Below are positions 52,819 to 61,034 of a stretch of DNA of 64,000 nt, one piece after another. The DNA comes from Clostridia bacterium. Lineage in GTDB: Bacteria; Bacillota; Clostridia; Lachnospirales; Lachnospiraceae. The notes beneath the pieces are model-generated. The model ran no database searches. It worked only from the letters and a program-made list of their open reading frames with translations, and was not told the origin of the DNA. Both the position numbers and the translations under genes were made by a program. The stretch is from contig CAJTFD010000005.1 in the NCBI GenBank assembly GCA_910575625.1, forward strand, positions 1-64,000, read 5' to 3'. Positions within the stretch are counted from its first letter, which is position 1, and each line of letters opens with the position of its first letter.

Positions 52819-54063
52819 ATGACAAAACAAAGGAATAAACGATTTGACAAAAAACACCGCTTATTGAAGACTGGCGAAGTGCAGCGTCCGGATGGATATT
52901 ATACATACCGTTGGACGACCCGTGACGGAAAAAGACACAGCGTCACTGCAGGTACATTACAAGAACTCAGAGAAAAAGAAGAGGAGATCATAAAAGATAA
53001 ATGCGACGGTATACGTACAGATGCAAAAAATGCGACATTGGATGATATGTTTGATCTCTGGCGTATGATAAAGCGCGGCCTAAAAGACAACACCTTACGG
53101 AACTACTTATATCTGTACAACATGTTTGTACGGCTAGAGATAGGCCGCTGCCGAATACAGACACTGAAAAGATCAGATATAAAACGTTTCTACAACATGC
53201 TCATCGAAGAACGCGGACTGAGGATATCGACTGTAGACAGCATACATACCGTACTACATCAAATACTGACAGTCGCTGTCGAGGATGGATACATACGCAC
53301 AAATATATCTGATAATATTTTAAAGGAATTAAAACAGATCCATAATATAGATAAAGATCATCGGAAGGCATTGACTGTCCCAGAACAAGACCTATTTTTA
53401 GACTATTTAAGATCAGAAAACAACAGATATCATCATTGGTATCCCATATTCGCGATCATGACTGGGACCGGGATGCGAGTAGGTGAGATCACAGGGCTGC
53501 GCTGGTGCGATATCGACCTGGAAGAGGAGATCATCGATGTCAACCATACGCTCGTTTACTATAACCACGAGCAAGATGGCTGCTATTTTAACATCCACAC
53601 ACCGAAAACAGAGGCCGGAAAACGGAAGATCCCTATGTTAGACTATGTGAAAGAGGCTTTTTTGATAGAAAAACAACTCCAGGAATCTAGTGGGCTCCAA
53701 TGTAAGGTGAATGTCGATGGATATACTGATTTTATCTTTGTAAACCGTTTCGGATCCGTTCAAAATCAAGGGACACTGAACAAAGCTATCCGGCGTATCA
53801 TCCGTGACTGCAATGATGCCCAACTCAATAAAGGTGAAAAGGATCCCGTTCTCTTACCGAGATTCAGCTGCCATTCCTTACGCCATACATTTACAACTAG
53901 GTTGATAGAACAGAGCGTAAACATCAAAGTTGTCCAGGATGTGCTAGGCCACAAAGATGTTGGCACTACTCTCAATATCTATACAGACGTGACAAAAGAA
54001 TTGAGACAGAAAGAATTTGAAGAATTGCAGGAGAAAATGGGGAAGAGTGATGATCCAAAATAA
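52819..54063 (+). CDS. int: Tn916-type tyrosine integrase (intact)
   Basis: A 414-residue protein, the normal length of Tn916-family Int. The N-terminal arm-binding domain has R-P-D-G-Y-Y-T-Y-R-W; the catalytic residues are R in T-G-M-R-V-G-E-I-T (about 218), H-S-L-R-H-T-F (about 351), L-G-H-K-D (about 375) and the nucleophile Y in N-I-Y-T-D (about 388). GATCGGAGG precedes the ATG. It ends element B; the attachment site should lie in the few hundred bases behind it, where 54064-54450 shows no gene. It is related to, but clearly different from, the broken integrase at 23549. Confidence 0.93.
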   Translation: MTKQRNKRFDKKHRLLKTGEVQRPDGYYTYRWTTRDGKRHSVTAGTLQELREKEEEIIKDKCDGIRTDAKNATLDDMFDLWRMIKRGLKDNTLRNYLYLYNMFVRLEIGRCRIQTLKRSDIKRFYNMLIEERGLRISTVDSIHTVLHQILTVAVEDGYIRTNISDNILKELKQIHNIDKDHRKALTVPEQDLFLDYLRSENNRYHHWYPIFAIMTGTGMRVGEITGLRWCDIDLEEEIIDVNHTLVYYNHEQDGCYFNIHTPKTEAGKRKIPMLDYVKEAFLIEKQLQESSGLQCKVNVDGYTDFIFVNRFGSVQNQGTLNKAIRRIIRDCNDAQLNKGEKDPVLLPRFSCHSLRHTFTTRLIEQSVNIKVVQDVLGHKDVGTTLNIYTDVTKELRQKEFEELQEKMGKSDDPK

Positions 54064-54450
54064 TGAGGGATATACTAAGAAGACAAAAAATGGCATGATG
54101 TGGTTGCAGAGTCAACTTCAATGGAGGATCACATCGAAATTTCTATATGGAATATCTGAAAAATACGAGTATACAGATGTGTTCCATATGGCATCGGTCC
54201 ACTGCCTGGGGAACATGCCTGCACAAGGAGCTGACAGACAAGTAACGGTAAGAAAACAACCAAGCTGGCATTTAACCTATCATTGCAGCACTATACCCAA
54301 CGTATATGATCATAAATACATTGCATATAAATCCCATATGGCTTAAAATAATATGTGATAGATGATATATCCTCTGTGATCATACACCATATTTCTGGTA
54401 GGCGATCAACTCCGATACCCAGAATACTGTCACTGTTAGAAAATACAGCG

Positions 54451-54482
54451 ATGGGGCAGATGTTTTCATGTTTCTGCCCCAT
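54451..54482 (+). terminator. Strong hairpin downstream of element B int
   Basis: ATGGGGCAGA and TCTGCCCCAT form a perfect ten-base stem with a 12-base loop. It separates the integrase region from the PtuAB pair. Confidence 0.75.
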
Positions 54483-54595
54483 CAAGATAAATTATGTTTT
54501 TGTATGGAATTTTTTTTAGAAAATGATACAATAGAAATAGACAAAAAAGAAATCGGACATTATACTGGATCCAAAGATCAGTGAGGTAGGATAAA

Positions 54596-55906
54596 GTGAA
54601 GATTGATAGTATTTTACTGCGGAATTTCAGATGTTTTGAAAACGTAGAAGTAGATTTCCCGCATAGATTAGCAGTCCTTGTCGGTAGTAACGGAGCCGGA
54701 AAAACTTCTATCCTTGAAGGAGTAGCGGTTTCCTTAGGAACGATATTTACAGGACTGGATGGGCTGTCCGGCTTAAGCATCAATAAAACAGATGCCCATT
54801 TAAAATCATATCAAATGGGCGGAGCGGAAGATGTCCAACCGCAGTACCCGATAGAAATATCTGCAGTTGGAGAGATCGACGAAAAAACCATCACTTGGAA
54901 GCGGTCACTAAATGGGAAAGACGGAAGCACAACAATAAAAGATGCAAAAAATATGATCAATATTGTCAAAGAATATCAGGACCGTATGCGGGCAGGCGAT
55001 CCCTCGTTGATCCTTCCATTGGTCGCATATTACGGGACAGGGCGTTTATGGGACTATCACCGTGAAAAAAAGACGGATACTTTTAAGACCAATACGAGGA
55101 CAAACGGTTATATTGATAGTCTGGATGGTACAGCCAATATCAAACTGATGCTGAACTGGTTCAAAAAGAAGACATTGCAAAGGCTACAGAAAAGTGCAGC
55201 TGGGTTTGATGCTTTTCTTGAACTCCCGGTTGTGTATCGAGCGATGGAGATATGTTATGAACGCATCACGGGCTATAAAGACGTTAAATTCATATACAAT
55301 CTGGATACAAACGAAATTGATTGTTGCTATACGGACAAGGACGGCCTTCAAATGAGCATACCTCTCTCTCAGTTGAGTGATGGGTTTAAGAGCACAGTCA
55401 GTTTAATTGCAGATATCGCTTATCGGATGGCATCTCTGAATCCTCAGTTAGGCACATCTGTGCTCAATGAGACTGATGGGATCGTCCTGATCGATGAAGT
55501 AGACCTCCACCTCCACCCTGCCTGGCAGCATCGCATCCTTGGGGATCTGCTGGAGATATTCCCGAAAGTGCAGTTTATTGTTACAACACATGCTCCTGCA
55601 GTTATCAGCAGTGCTAAAAGTGAGGAGCTTGTGATATTGAAAGATCATGAAGCGTTCGATATCGGCTCAGAGAGTTATGGTAATGATGCAAATTCAATCT
55701 TAAAAGAGATCATGGGAGTGCCAGAACGCAATCCTGCAGTTGCGGAGCTATTTATAAAGTTCTATTCATTTTTGGATAACAAACAATATGATGAGGCTGA
55801 AAAGATTCTAGATGAGATTGATGAACAACGGGATCATCATGACAAAGAAGTGGCCACAAACAGGGTGAAACTGAAACTAGAGCGGATCCGAGGAGGCAAA
55901 AGATGA
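54596..55906 (+). CDS. ptuA: PtuA-like ATPase of a Septu-type defence system
   Basis: A 436-residue SMC/OLD-like ATPase starting at GTG 54596. Walker A G-S-N-G-A-G-K-T is at 30-37 after L-R-N-F-R-C-F; the ABC signature L-S-D-G-F-K-S lies near 261; Walker B I-V-L-I-D-E-V-D-L-H-L-H-P near 297-309 and the H-switch T-T-H-A-P near 328. Alone it could be many ATPases, but its stop overlaps an HNH nuclease gene of the PtuB type, which defines Septu. PtuAB also occurs in Ec78-type retrons, yet no reverse transcriptase is near. All motifs are intact. Confidence 0.85.
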   Translation: MKIDSILLRNFRCFENVEVDFPHRLAVLVGSNGAGKTSILEGVAVSLGTIFTGLDGLSGLSINKTDAHLKSYQMGGAEDVQPQYPIEISAVGEIDEKTITWKRSLNGKDGSTTIKDAKNMINIVKEYQDRMRAGDPSLILPLVAYYGTGRLWDYHREKKTDTFKTNTRTNGYIDSLDGTANIKLMLNWFKKKTLQRLQKSAAGFDAFLELPVVYRAMEICYERITGYKDVKFIYNLDTNEIDCCYTDKDGLQMSIPLSQLSDGFKSTVSLIADIAYRMASLNPQLGTSVLNETDGIVLIDEVDLHLHPAWQHRILGDLLEIFPKVQFIVTTHAPAVISSAKSEELVILKDHEAFDIGSESYGNDANSILKEIMGVPERNPAVAELFIKFYSFLDNKQYDEAEKILDEIDEQRDHHDKEVATNRVKLKLERIRGGKR

Positions 55907-56607
55907 TCATAGTAAAAAAAGGCATTGAGCCAATGGGATTAAAAAAATTGCGGGAAGATCCCATGGTAAAAGGACTTCCGCCAAAAGAAGCTTATGGAAT
56001 GCTACGGAATCCTTTAAAAACACAAGTAATCGAGAGCCTGAAACGTGACCAGGGCCAGCTGTGTGTGTACTGTATGTGCAAAATCCCTCGAGATGATAAA
56101 GAACCTGCGATTCCGGGAACTACAATAGAACACTTCATTCCTGTTGAGCCTATGGATGGCCGCGATGTAGGACAAGGGTTGGATTATCAAAATCTATTTG
56201 CAGTCTGCCATGGAAACACGAAAAGGCATAGACCAGGGACACACAGGACTAGATCTTCAGATGATCTGACTTGTGACAAACATCGTAAAAATATTGAATT
56301 TAGAAAGATCGATCCATGCAACAAAGAAACACTGCAATCTATTTTTTATACTTCAGATGGGAAGATCGGTGCAGATGACGCGGATGTGCAGTTTGATCTA
56401 GTGGATACACTAAATTTAAACTGTGCATCTTCGCCACTCATATCCGAAAGAAAAGCAGTATTGGATGCATTGATCGATGATCTTGGAAAAGTAGAAGAAG
56501 ATCGATTACATAGTTACTGTGCAGATTTATTGAAGATTTTCGATAATGAGGAAGATCCCAAGACACCCTACGTTGGAGTCCTGATCTGGTATTTACAAAC
56601 GATGTAG
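55903..56607 (+). CDS. ptuB: PtuB-like HNH endonuclease (TIGR02646 type)
   Basis: The ATG overlaps the ptuA stop (ATGA). The 234-residue protein has C-V-Y-C at 54-57, the H of T-I-E-H-F-I-P at 75-80, and N-L-F-A-V-C-H-G-N at 98-106: an HNH/zinc arrangement of the retron/Septu nuclease family. A C-D-K-H near 126 may bind a second metal. Activated by PtuA, it would cut DNA of an infected cell. Together the two genes form a complete compact defence cassette between element B and toxin-antitoxin relics. Confidence 0.85.
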   Translation: MIIVKKGIEPMGLKKLREDPMVKGLPPKEAYGMLRNPLKTQVIESLKRDQGQLCVYCMCKIPRDDKEPAIPGTTIEHFIPVEPMDGRDVGQGLDYQNLFAVCHGNTKRHRPGTHRTRSSDDLTCDKHRKNIEFRKIDPCNKETLQSIFYTSDGKIGADDADVQFDLVDTLNLNCASSPLISERKAVLDALIDDLGKVEEDRLHSYCADLLKIFDNEEDPKTPYVGVLIWYLQTM

Positions 56608-56682
56608 TTTGAGATGCATCCCTCAAATCTGATAAACATATCCATGGTAATAGGCCAAATGGAGATGTAGATCTGGACGTGA

Positions 56683-56841
56683 TGCAATAAAAAACTTGAA
56701 ATCATCGTCCTTCCAGCAGAAGATATTGGATAGACCCAAAAGGAAGCTGCTAAAATGGAGACTCTCGTGGATCCATTATCGGGAATCCTGCCTGACTACA
56801 AAATGACTTTAGAAGCTTATCATGCGGAAAGGCTTCTGTAA
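56683..56841 (+). pseudogene. RelB-like antitoxin remnant
   Basis: In one frame the words L-E-I-I-V-L-P-A-E-D-I-G, (TAG at 56731-56733), T-Q-K-E-A-A-K-M-E and L-S-G-I-L-P-D-Y-K-M-T-L-E-A-Y-H-A-E-R-L are those of a small antitoxin with a C-terminal toxin-binding segment. An in-frame stop and missing start and end show that it has decayed. No toxin is found next to it. Confidence 0.45.
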
Positions 56842-56951
56842 CCTTAATGAGCAATATGGATGCAATCAGCACCAGGAATATAAATGATCAGAAAATGCCA
56901 ATATTGTTTCCAAAATAGTTCTTGAAAATAAAAAGGAAAGGATAGGGCAAT

Positions 56952-57069
56952 ATGAACGACGATGTATTCACATGAAAAGACATTTCAAGGCTAATAAGAC
57001 CGATCGGAAAAAAATGTGGTTTTTGAAAGAATGGCTGTTTTAATAGAACAGTTGGAAAAATTAGTGTAA
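56952..57069 (+). pseudogene. Fused remnant of mntA (5' end) and hepT (3' end)
   Basis: M-N-D-D-V-F-T, a TGA, then K-D-I-S-R-L-I-R-P-I-G-K-K match the first 20 residues of the MntA protein at 31323 (M-N-D-N-I-S-T-L-K-D-I-E-S-L-I-R-P-I). Only 40 bases later M-A-V-L-I-E-Q-L-E-K-L-V-stop matches the last residues of HepT (P-V-L-I-E-Q-L-E-K-L-M). An internal deletion of about 0.5 kb thus removed most of a second MNT-HEPN module. The rest of 56608-57380 shows no intact gene. Confidence 0.7.
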
Positions 57070-57380
57070 CGATGAAAGCTGCAAAACAGTGTACTCTGTA
57101 TTTTTAATTTTATATTGGGTACATCGGTTCTGCAGAAATGTAGTCAAAGAAAAATCTGATCCTATACCGGATCGATCACATAACCGGGTTTTGTATCAAT
57201 TATGGTTTGCTGTCTATTCTTATAAATGCAGAAGGAAGATGCAAGGGAATAGGAAAGATATCCCTGCTTTTCCTGCACACGGGATGGCATCAGAAGGATA
57301 TGGTTGCATCTGGCAGGGTTTATGTGTATAATCTAAGCAGGCAGATATACGGATCCATATCAGGAAAGGGCAGGTAAGGG

Positions 57381-58265
57381 ATGGAAAAAGAAAACCGGAA
57401 ATATAAGGATAGCCTGTTCGTCGATCTATTCTACAGTGATGAGACCGCAAGAAAGAACTTGCTGAGCCTGTACAATGCTCTCCATGGTACTGACCTGGAA
57501 GACGAGGATTTGGTCCGGAAGATAAAGATAGAAGATATCCTCTACAAAAACTTCAACAACGATATTTCATGTGAAGTGAACAATGAGGTCTTCGTGTTCG
57601 GAGAACATCAGAGCACTGTGAACCCCAATATCCCCATAAGGTATGTCATGTATGCTGGACGGGCTTATGAACAGGTCCTTGATAAACGGGATAGGTATAA
57701 AACAAAGCTGGTGAAGATACCAACCCCGGAGTTTTATGTATTTTACAATGGAATGCAAGAATATCCGCTGGAACAGCAACTGTTATTGTCAGACGCGTTC
57801 TTGACCACACCTGGCAGCAACTCTATGGACTTGAAGGTGACCGTGATCAATATCAATTTCAGGAAGTCACATGAGATCCTGGACAGATGCAGGATCTTGA
57901 AGGACTACAGCCTATTCATTGATACCGTGCGGAAATACCCTGATGAGGAAGAACCCATAAAGAAAGCTATTGAGGAATGTATAGACAGCGGGATCCTGGC
58001 AGAGTATCTGAAAAGGAAAGGAAGTGAGGTTCGGAATATGCTGGTCGCCGAATACAGTTACGAGGAAGATATCTTGGTGAAGCAGGAGGAAGCACGGCAA
58101 GAGGGCCTATCCTTAGGTCTATCTCAAGGCCTGGAACAAGGCGAATTTAGAACACTTTATAGCTTAGTCTGTGATGGTGTAATGACTATGGATTTCGCAG
58201 CCGCAAGGAAAGGCCTGGATACAAAGGAATTCCAGGCGAAGTTGAAAGAATTTGGTATTATCTAG
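57381..58265 (+). CDS. Rpn/PD-(D/E)XK nuclease-transposase family protein
   Basis: A 294-residue protein, full length for the Rpn-type family. K-Y-K-D-S-L-F-V-D-L-F at 7-17 begins the fold, followed by E-V-N-N-E-V-F-V-F-G-E-H-Q-S-T-V-N near 65-81 (E-x-Q catalytic part), M-P-x-R-Y-V-M-Y-A-G-R-A-Y-E and P-E-F-Y-V-F-Y-N-G. A Q/E/G-rich tail (E-A-R-Q-E-G-L-S-L-G-L-S-Q-G-L-E-Q-G) is typical of these proteins. GGCAGGTAAGGG is the probable RBS. It is a mobile recombination-promoting nuclease, here intact. Confidence 0.85.
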   Translation: MEKENRKYKDSLFVDLFYSDETARKNLLSLYNALHGTDLEDEDLVRKIKIEDILYKNFNNDISCEVNNEVFVFGEHQSTVNPNIPIRYVMYAGRAYEQVLDKRDRYKTKLVKIPTPEFYVFYNGMQEYPLEQQLLLSDAFLTTPGSNSMDLKVTVININFRKSHEILDRCRILKDYSLFIDTVRKYPDEEEPIKKAIEECIDSGILAEYLKRKGSEVRNMLVAEYSYEEDILVKQEEARQEGLSLGLSQGLEQGEFRTLYSLVCDGVMTMDFAAARKGLDTKEFQAKLKEFGII

Positions 58266-58296
58266 TGGTCATTTTTAGGCCACTCTCTATATGTTG

Positions 58297-58329
58297 AATC
58301 TTGTACCAATCTTGTACCGATCTTGTACC
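58297..58329 (+). repeat. Three perfect tandem 11-base repeats (AATCTTGTACC)
   Basis: AATCTTGTACC at 58297-58307 and 58308-58318, GATCTTGTACC at 58319-58329. One helical turn spacing suggests a protein-binding array, for example integrase arm sites. Confidence 0.6.
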
Positions 58330-58516
58330 AATTGTATCTCGGTTTGGTAGAGATTTGACAGGTTTTGTTTTTATGGTGGCCTGTATAAATCCTTTAAAAT
58401 GGGCTTTTGGGGTATTTTGGAGAGCGGTATATTGGATGTTCTATGTCTCCCGACGATGAAAACTTTGGGTAAAGAAAACCAGTAAAATCAAGGGTTTCAG
58501 CGATTTTGAGTTGCGA

Positions 58517-58546
58517 TTTACTACAAATTTACTACAAATTTGCTAC
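58517..58546 (+). repeat. Tandem 11-base repeats (TTTACTACAAA)
   Basis: TTTACTACAAA at 58517-58527 and 58528-58538, then TTTGCTAC. It stands just left of the ICE gene cluster at 58687. The gap 58266-58686 holds this array, the previous one, CCCGACGATGAAAA at 58448, and no gene. Confidence 0.55.
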
Positions 58547-58613
58547 GCATAATACGTGATAATACTGGATAATACGTTTTTGCGGCATTCAATTTTATAG
58601 GGTATGTACCTTT

Positions 58614-58652
58614 AGGACACTTTCCAAGTGAGAATTTGGGAGTGTCCTTTTG
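58614..58652 (+). terminator. Hairpin before the ICE cluster
   Basis: AGGACACT and AGTGTCCT form an eight-base stem, followed by TTTTG. It insulates the DUF6075 gene from upstream transcription. Confidence 0.6.
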
Positions 58653-58686
58653 TTATGGTCAAAATATAAAATTGGAGGTAGAAAGG

Positions 58687-59205
58687 ATGAACAACACAGC
58701 GTTAAGAGCAGGGGCGCAGAGCGCCAACAACACACACATGGTTTTTGCAAACGAGGAACATGAGAAGTTTTATTTTGAGAAACTGGAACAGGCGAGGTAT
58801 CAGGACTGCTACCACAAGGCGTTGATTTACATTCTCGGTATATCTGAGGATACAAGGAATCATTTCAGCCAGATTTATGATATTAAGTCCGGGTACATCA
58901 AAACAGAGTGTCTGCATCAGGGCTGGCAGACAAGCGGCAGTGTCCGGGTGGTAAGGCTTGCCTTTAACCTTTACACGGACGGAACGCCAAGCATTGATGA
59001 TTATAAGCGCAAGGACGAGCAGATAGGCGAGTGCAGGGGATATTCCGTAAGCGATATTTTCTGCTGCGGCTACGCAATGTACTTCTGGCAGGGCATCAAG
59101 CTCCGTTACCCGGAATACTGTCAGAAACAGCGGTCTGTTGAGGAAATCCTTGCAGAAATGGAGAAGAAACGTGCTGAAAATTCGACTGATGGGAACGAAG
59201 AATGA
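58687..59205 (+). CDS. DUF6075 family protein
   Basis: TTGGAGG before the ATG at 58687 fixes the start. The 172-residue product contains F-A-N-E-E-H-E-K-F-Y-F-E-K-L, Y-H-K-A-L-I-Y-I-L-G-I-S-E-D-T-R, and C-C-G-Y-A-M-Y-F-W-Q-G-I-K-L-R-Y-P-E-Y, the signature of DUF6075 proteins that open ICE gene clusters in Lachnospiraceae. The function is unknown. The GC-richer codon use differs from elements A and B. The next gene overlaps its end. Confidence 0.85.
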   Translation: MNNTALRAGAQSANNTHMVFANEEHEKFYFEKLEQARYQDCYHKALIYILGISEDTRNHFSQIYDIKSGYIKTECLHQGWQTSGSVRVVRLAFNLYTDGTPSIDDYKRKDEQIGECRGYSVSDIFCCGYAMYFWQGIKLRYPEYCQKQRSVEEILAEMEKKRAENSTDGNEE

Positions 59206-59353
59206 TATTAAGTGGTTCGGGAAGATTCTGAAAAGACAGCCCAAAGTGGCTGTGACGGAAGTTTCGGAACTGTACCGGAACAAAGGTACAAACAGGTATT
59301 ACCGGGCTTATGTGGAAGTACAGAAAGCCAACATCAAAGAAAAATCTGACTAA
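59171..59353 (+). CDS. DUF3970-like small protein (60 aa)
   Basis: GTG at 59171, after ATGGAGAAG, overlaps the end of the DUF6075 gene by 35 bases; longer in-frame starts would extend further into it. The protein reads L-K-I-R-L-M-G-T-K-N-D-I-K-W-F, then V-S-E-L-Y-R-N-K-G-T-N-R-Y-Y-R-A-Y, like the compact DUF3970 fold in the same ICE context. The function is unknown. ParA follows 17 bases later. Confidence 0.7.
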   Translation: MLKIRLMGTKNDIKWFGKILKRQPKVAVTEVSELYRNKGTNRYYRAYVEVQKANIKEKSD

Positions 59354-59370
59354 TACGGAGGAATAAAACC

Positions 59371-60156
59371 ATGTGTAAAGTTATAGCAATCGCAAACCAG
59401 AAAGGTGGAGTGGGCAAGACCACCACAACGAGCAATTTAGGAATCGGGCTGGCAAAACAGGGAAAAAGAGTTTTACTTATTGATGCGGACGCACAGGGGA
59501 GCCTGACCGCAAGCCTTGGCTTTACGGAGCCTGACAAGCTGGAAGTCACCCTTGCAAGCGTAATGGAAAAGGTCATCAACGATGAAGAAATGGAACCGGG
59601 CTACGGTATCTTAAAGCACGAAGAAGGGATTGACCTGATGCCGGGGAACATTGAGCTGTCCGGCCTGGAGGTTTCCCTTGTAAACGTGATGAGCAGGGAG
59701 ATCATGATGCGCTCTTATATGGATATGGTAAAGGAGCAATACGATTATATCCTGATTGATTGTATGCCTTCACTTGGCATGATCACCATAAATGCCTTTG
59801 CCTGTGCGGACAGCATACTGATACCCGTGCAGGCCGCATATCTGCCCGTGAAAGGTCTGGAACAGCTTATCAAGACCATAGGCAAGGTAAAGCGGCAGAT
59901 CAATCCCAGGCTGGAGATTGAGGGCATTCTGCTGACAATGGTAGACAACCGTACCAATTATGCGAGGGATATTACAGCGCTGCTTATTGAAACGTATGGG
60001 AGCAGGGTACGGATATTTGAGAACAGCATACCGATGTCGGTAAGGGCGGCGGAAACTTCTGCGGAAGGCGTCAGCATCTACCAGCATGACCCGAAAGGCA
60101 GGGTTGCGGGTGCATACCAGTCTTTGACGGAGGAGGTGCTTGGCAGTGGGCAGTAA
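59371..60156 (+). CDS. parA: ParA/Soj-type partition ATPase
   Basis: A 261-residue protein. The deviant Walker A K-G-G-V-G-K-T-T is at 11-18, D-A-D-A-Q-G at about 38-43 (Walker A'), and Y-I-L-I-D-C-M-P-S-L-G (Walker B/switch) near 126. CGGAGG is placed nine bases before the ATG. Together with ParB and RepA it forms the maintenance-replication module of an ICE. In such elements it stabilises the excised circular form. Confidence 0.92.
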   Translation: MCKVIAIANQKGGVGKTTTTSNLGIGLAKQGKRVLLIDADAQGSLTASLGFTEPDKLEVTLASVMEKVINDEEMEPGYGILKHEEGIDLMPGNIELSGLEVSLVNVMSREIMMRSYMDMVKEQYDYILIDCMPSLGMITINAFACADSILIPVQAAYLPVKGLEQLIKTIGKVKRQINPRLEIEGILLTMVDNRTNYARDITALLIETYGSRVRIFENSIPMSVRAAETSAEGVSIYQHDPKGRVAGAYQSLTEEVLGSGQ

Positions 60157-61021
60157 GGCAGGGAGTGCGTCAAAAGTCAAACTGAACACTTTTGATGATT
60201 TATTTGGCGGCGCAGAAAATACGGCGGGGGAGCAGATCATCCATGCGAAGCTGGCCGATTTACATACATTCAGAGGACACCCTTTCCGTGTCCTTGATGA
60301 TGAAAAGATGGAGGAAACCACGGAGAGCATCGGTAAATATGGTGTTCTTGTACCTGGAATTGTAAGGCCACGGGCAGGGGGCGGCTATGAGATGATAGCC
60401 GGACACCGGAGGAAACGGGGTTCTGAAAGGGCAGGGCTTGATACGATGCCCGTCATTGTCAGGGATTATACGGACGATGAAGCCACGATCATCATGGTGG
60501 ATTCCAATATCCAGCGTGAGGACATTCTGCCGAGCGAGAAAGCCAGGGCTTATGCCATGAAGTATGAGGCAATGAAACATCAGGGAAGCAGGGGCGGCAG
60601 TACCCTTGATGAAGTGGGGGAAGCTGCCGGGGAGAGCGGAAAGACGGTGCAGAGGTATGTATGGCTTGCAAGGCTCTCTGACAATCTGCTTGACATGGTG
60701 GATAAGAAAAAGATAGGGATAGCGCAGGGCGTGGATATTTCTTTCCTGACAGAAGAAGCCCAACAATGGGTGTCTGTTATCTTAGGGGAAACAGGGGCGG
60801 CAATGAACGCTTCCCAATCGGCAAAGCTGAAGGAGTATGGGAAAAGCGGAGAGCTTACGCCTGCGATGGTAAGGCTGATACTGGCGGAGGAAAAGCCGAA
60901 AGAAAGAAAAGTAACGATTAAGGGCGATAAGATCAACAGGTATTTTCCAGAGGAATACTCCAATGATGACATAGAGGGTATCATTATCCAGCTTTTGGAG
61001 GAATGGCAGAGTAAGCAGTAA
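60140..61021 (+). CDS. parB: ParB-like partition protein
   Basis: Start TTG at 60140 or GTG at 60146, both overlapping parA and behind GGAGGAGG. The ParB/Srx domain has P-F-R-V-L-D-D-E-K-M, I-x-K-Y-G-V-L-V-P-G-I-V-R-P and the Box II-like E-M-I-A-G-H-R-R-K-R-G-S-E near 88-100. A helix-turn-helix follows (L-D-E-V-G-E-A-A-G-E-S-G-K-T-V-Q-R-Y). It binds parS sites and pairs with ParA. No parS was identified in the window. Confidence 0.9.
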   Translation: MAVGSKAGSASKVKLNTFDDLFGGAENTAGEQIIHAKLADLHTFRGHPFRVLDDEKMEETTESIGKYGVLVPGIVRPRAGGGYEMIAGHRRKRGSERAGLDTMPVIVRDYTDDEATIIMVDSNIQREDILPSEKARAYAMKYEAMKHQGSRGGSTLDEVGEAAGESGKTVQRYVWLARLSDNLLDMVDKKKIGIAQGVDISFLTEEAQQWVSVILGETGAAMNASQSAKLKEYGKSGELTPAMVRLILAEEKPKERKVTIKGDKINRYFPEEYSNDDIEGIIIQLLEEWQSKQ

Positions 61022-61034
61022 AGGAGGCGGCAAA

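Noticed and set aside
54017..54346. Plus-strand frame of 109 codons behind the integrase
   Set aside because: No RBS, starts inside the int gene, and codon use and composition do not look like a protein.
54596..56607. Retron of the Ec78 type
   Set aside because: PtuAB-like genes are present, but no reverse transcriptase gene or msr/msd structure was found upstream; Septu is the simpler reading.
13573..56733. Amber (TAG) recoding suggested by in-frame TAG at 13573, 41779 and 56731
   Set aside because: Many intact genes nearby end with TAG (for example 34423, 37123, 38648 and 40716), no suppressor tRNA was seen, and the affected genes show other decay.
57089..57331. Plus-strand frame of 80 codons
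   Set aside because: No RBS and no family pattern, in a stretch full of decayed genes.
58297..58546. CRISPR-like array from the 11-base repeats
   Set aside because: Units are only 11 bases, contiguous, without spacers, and no cas genes are near.
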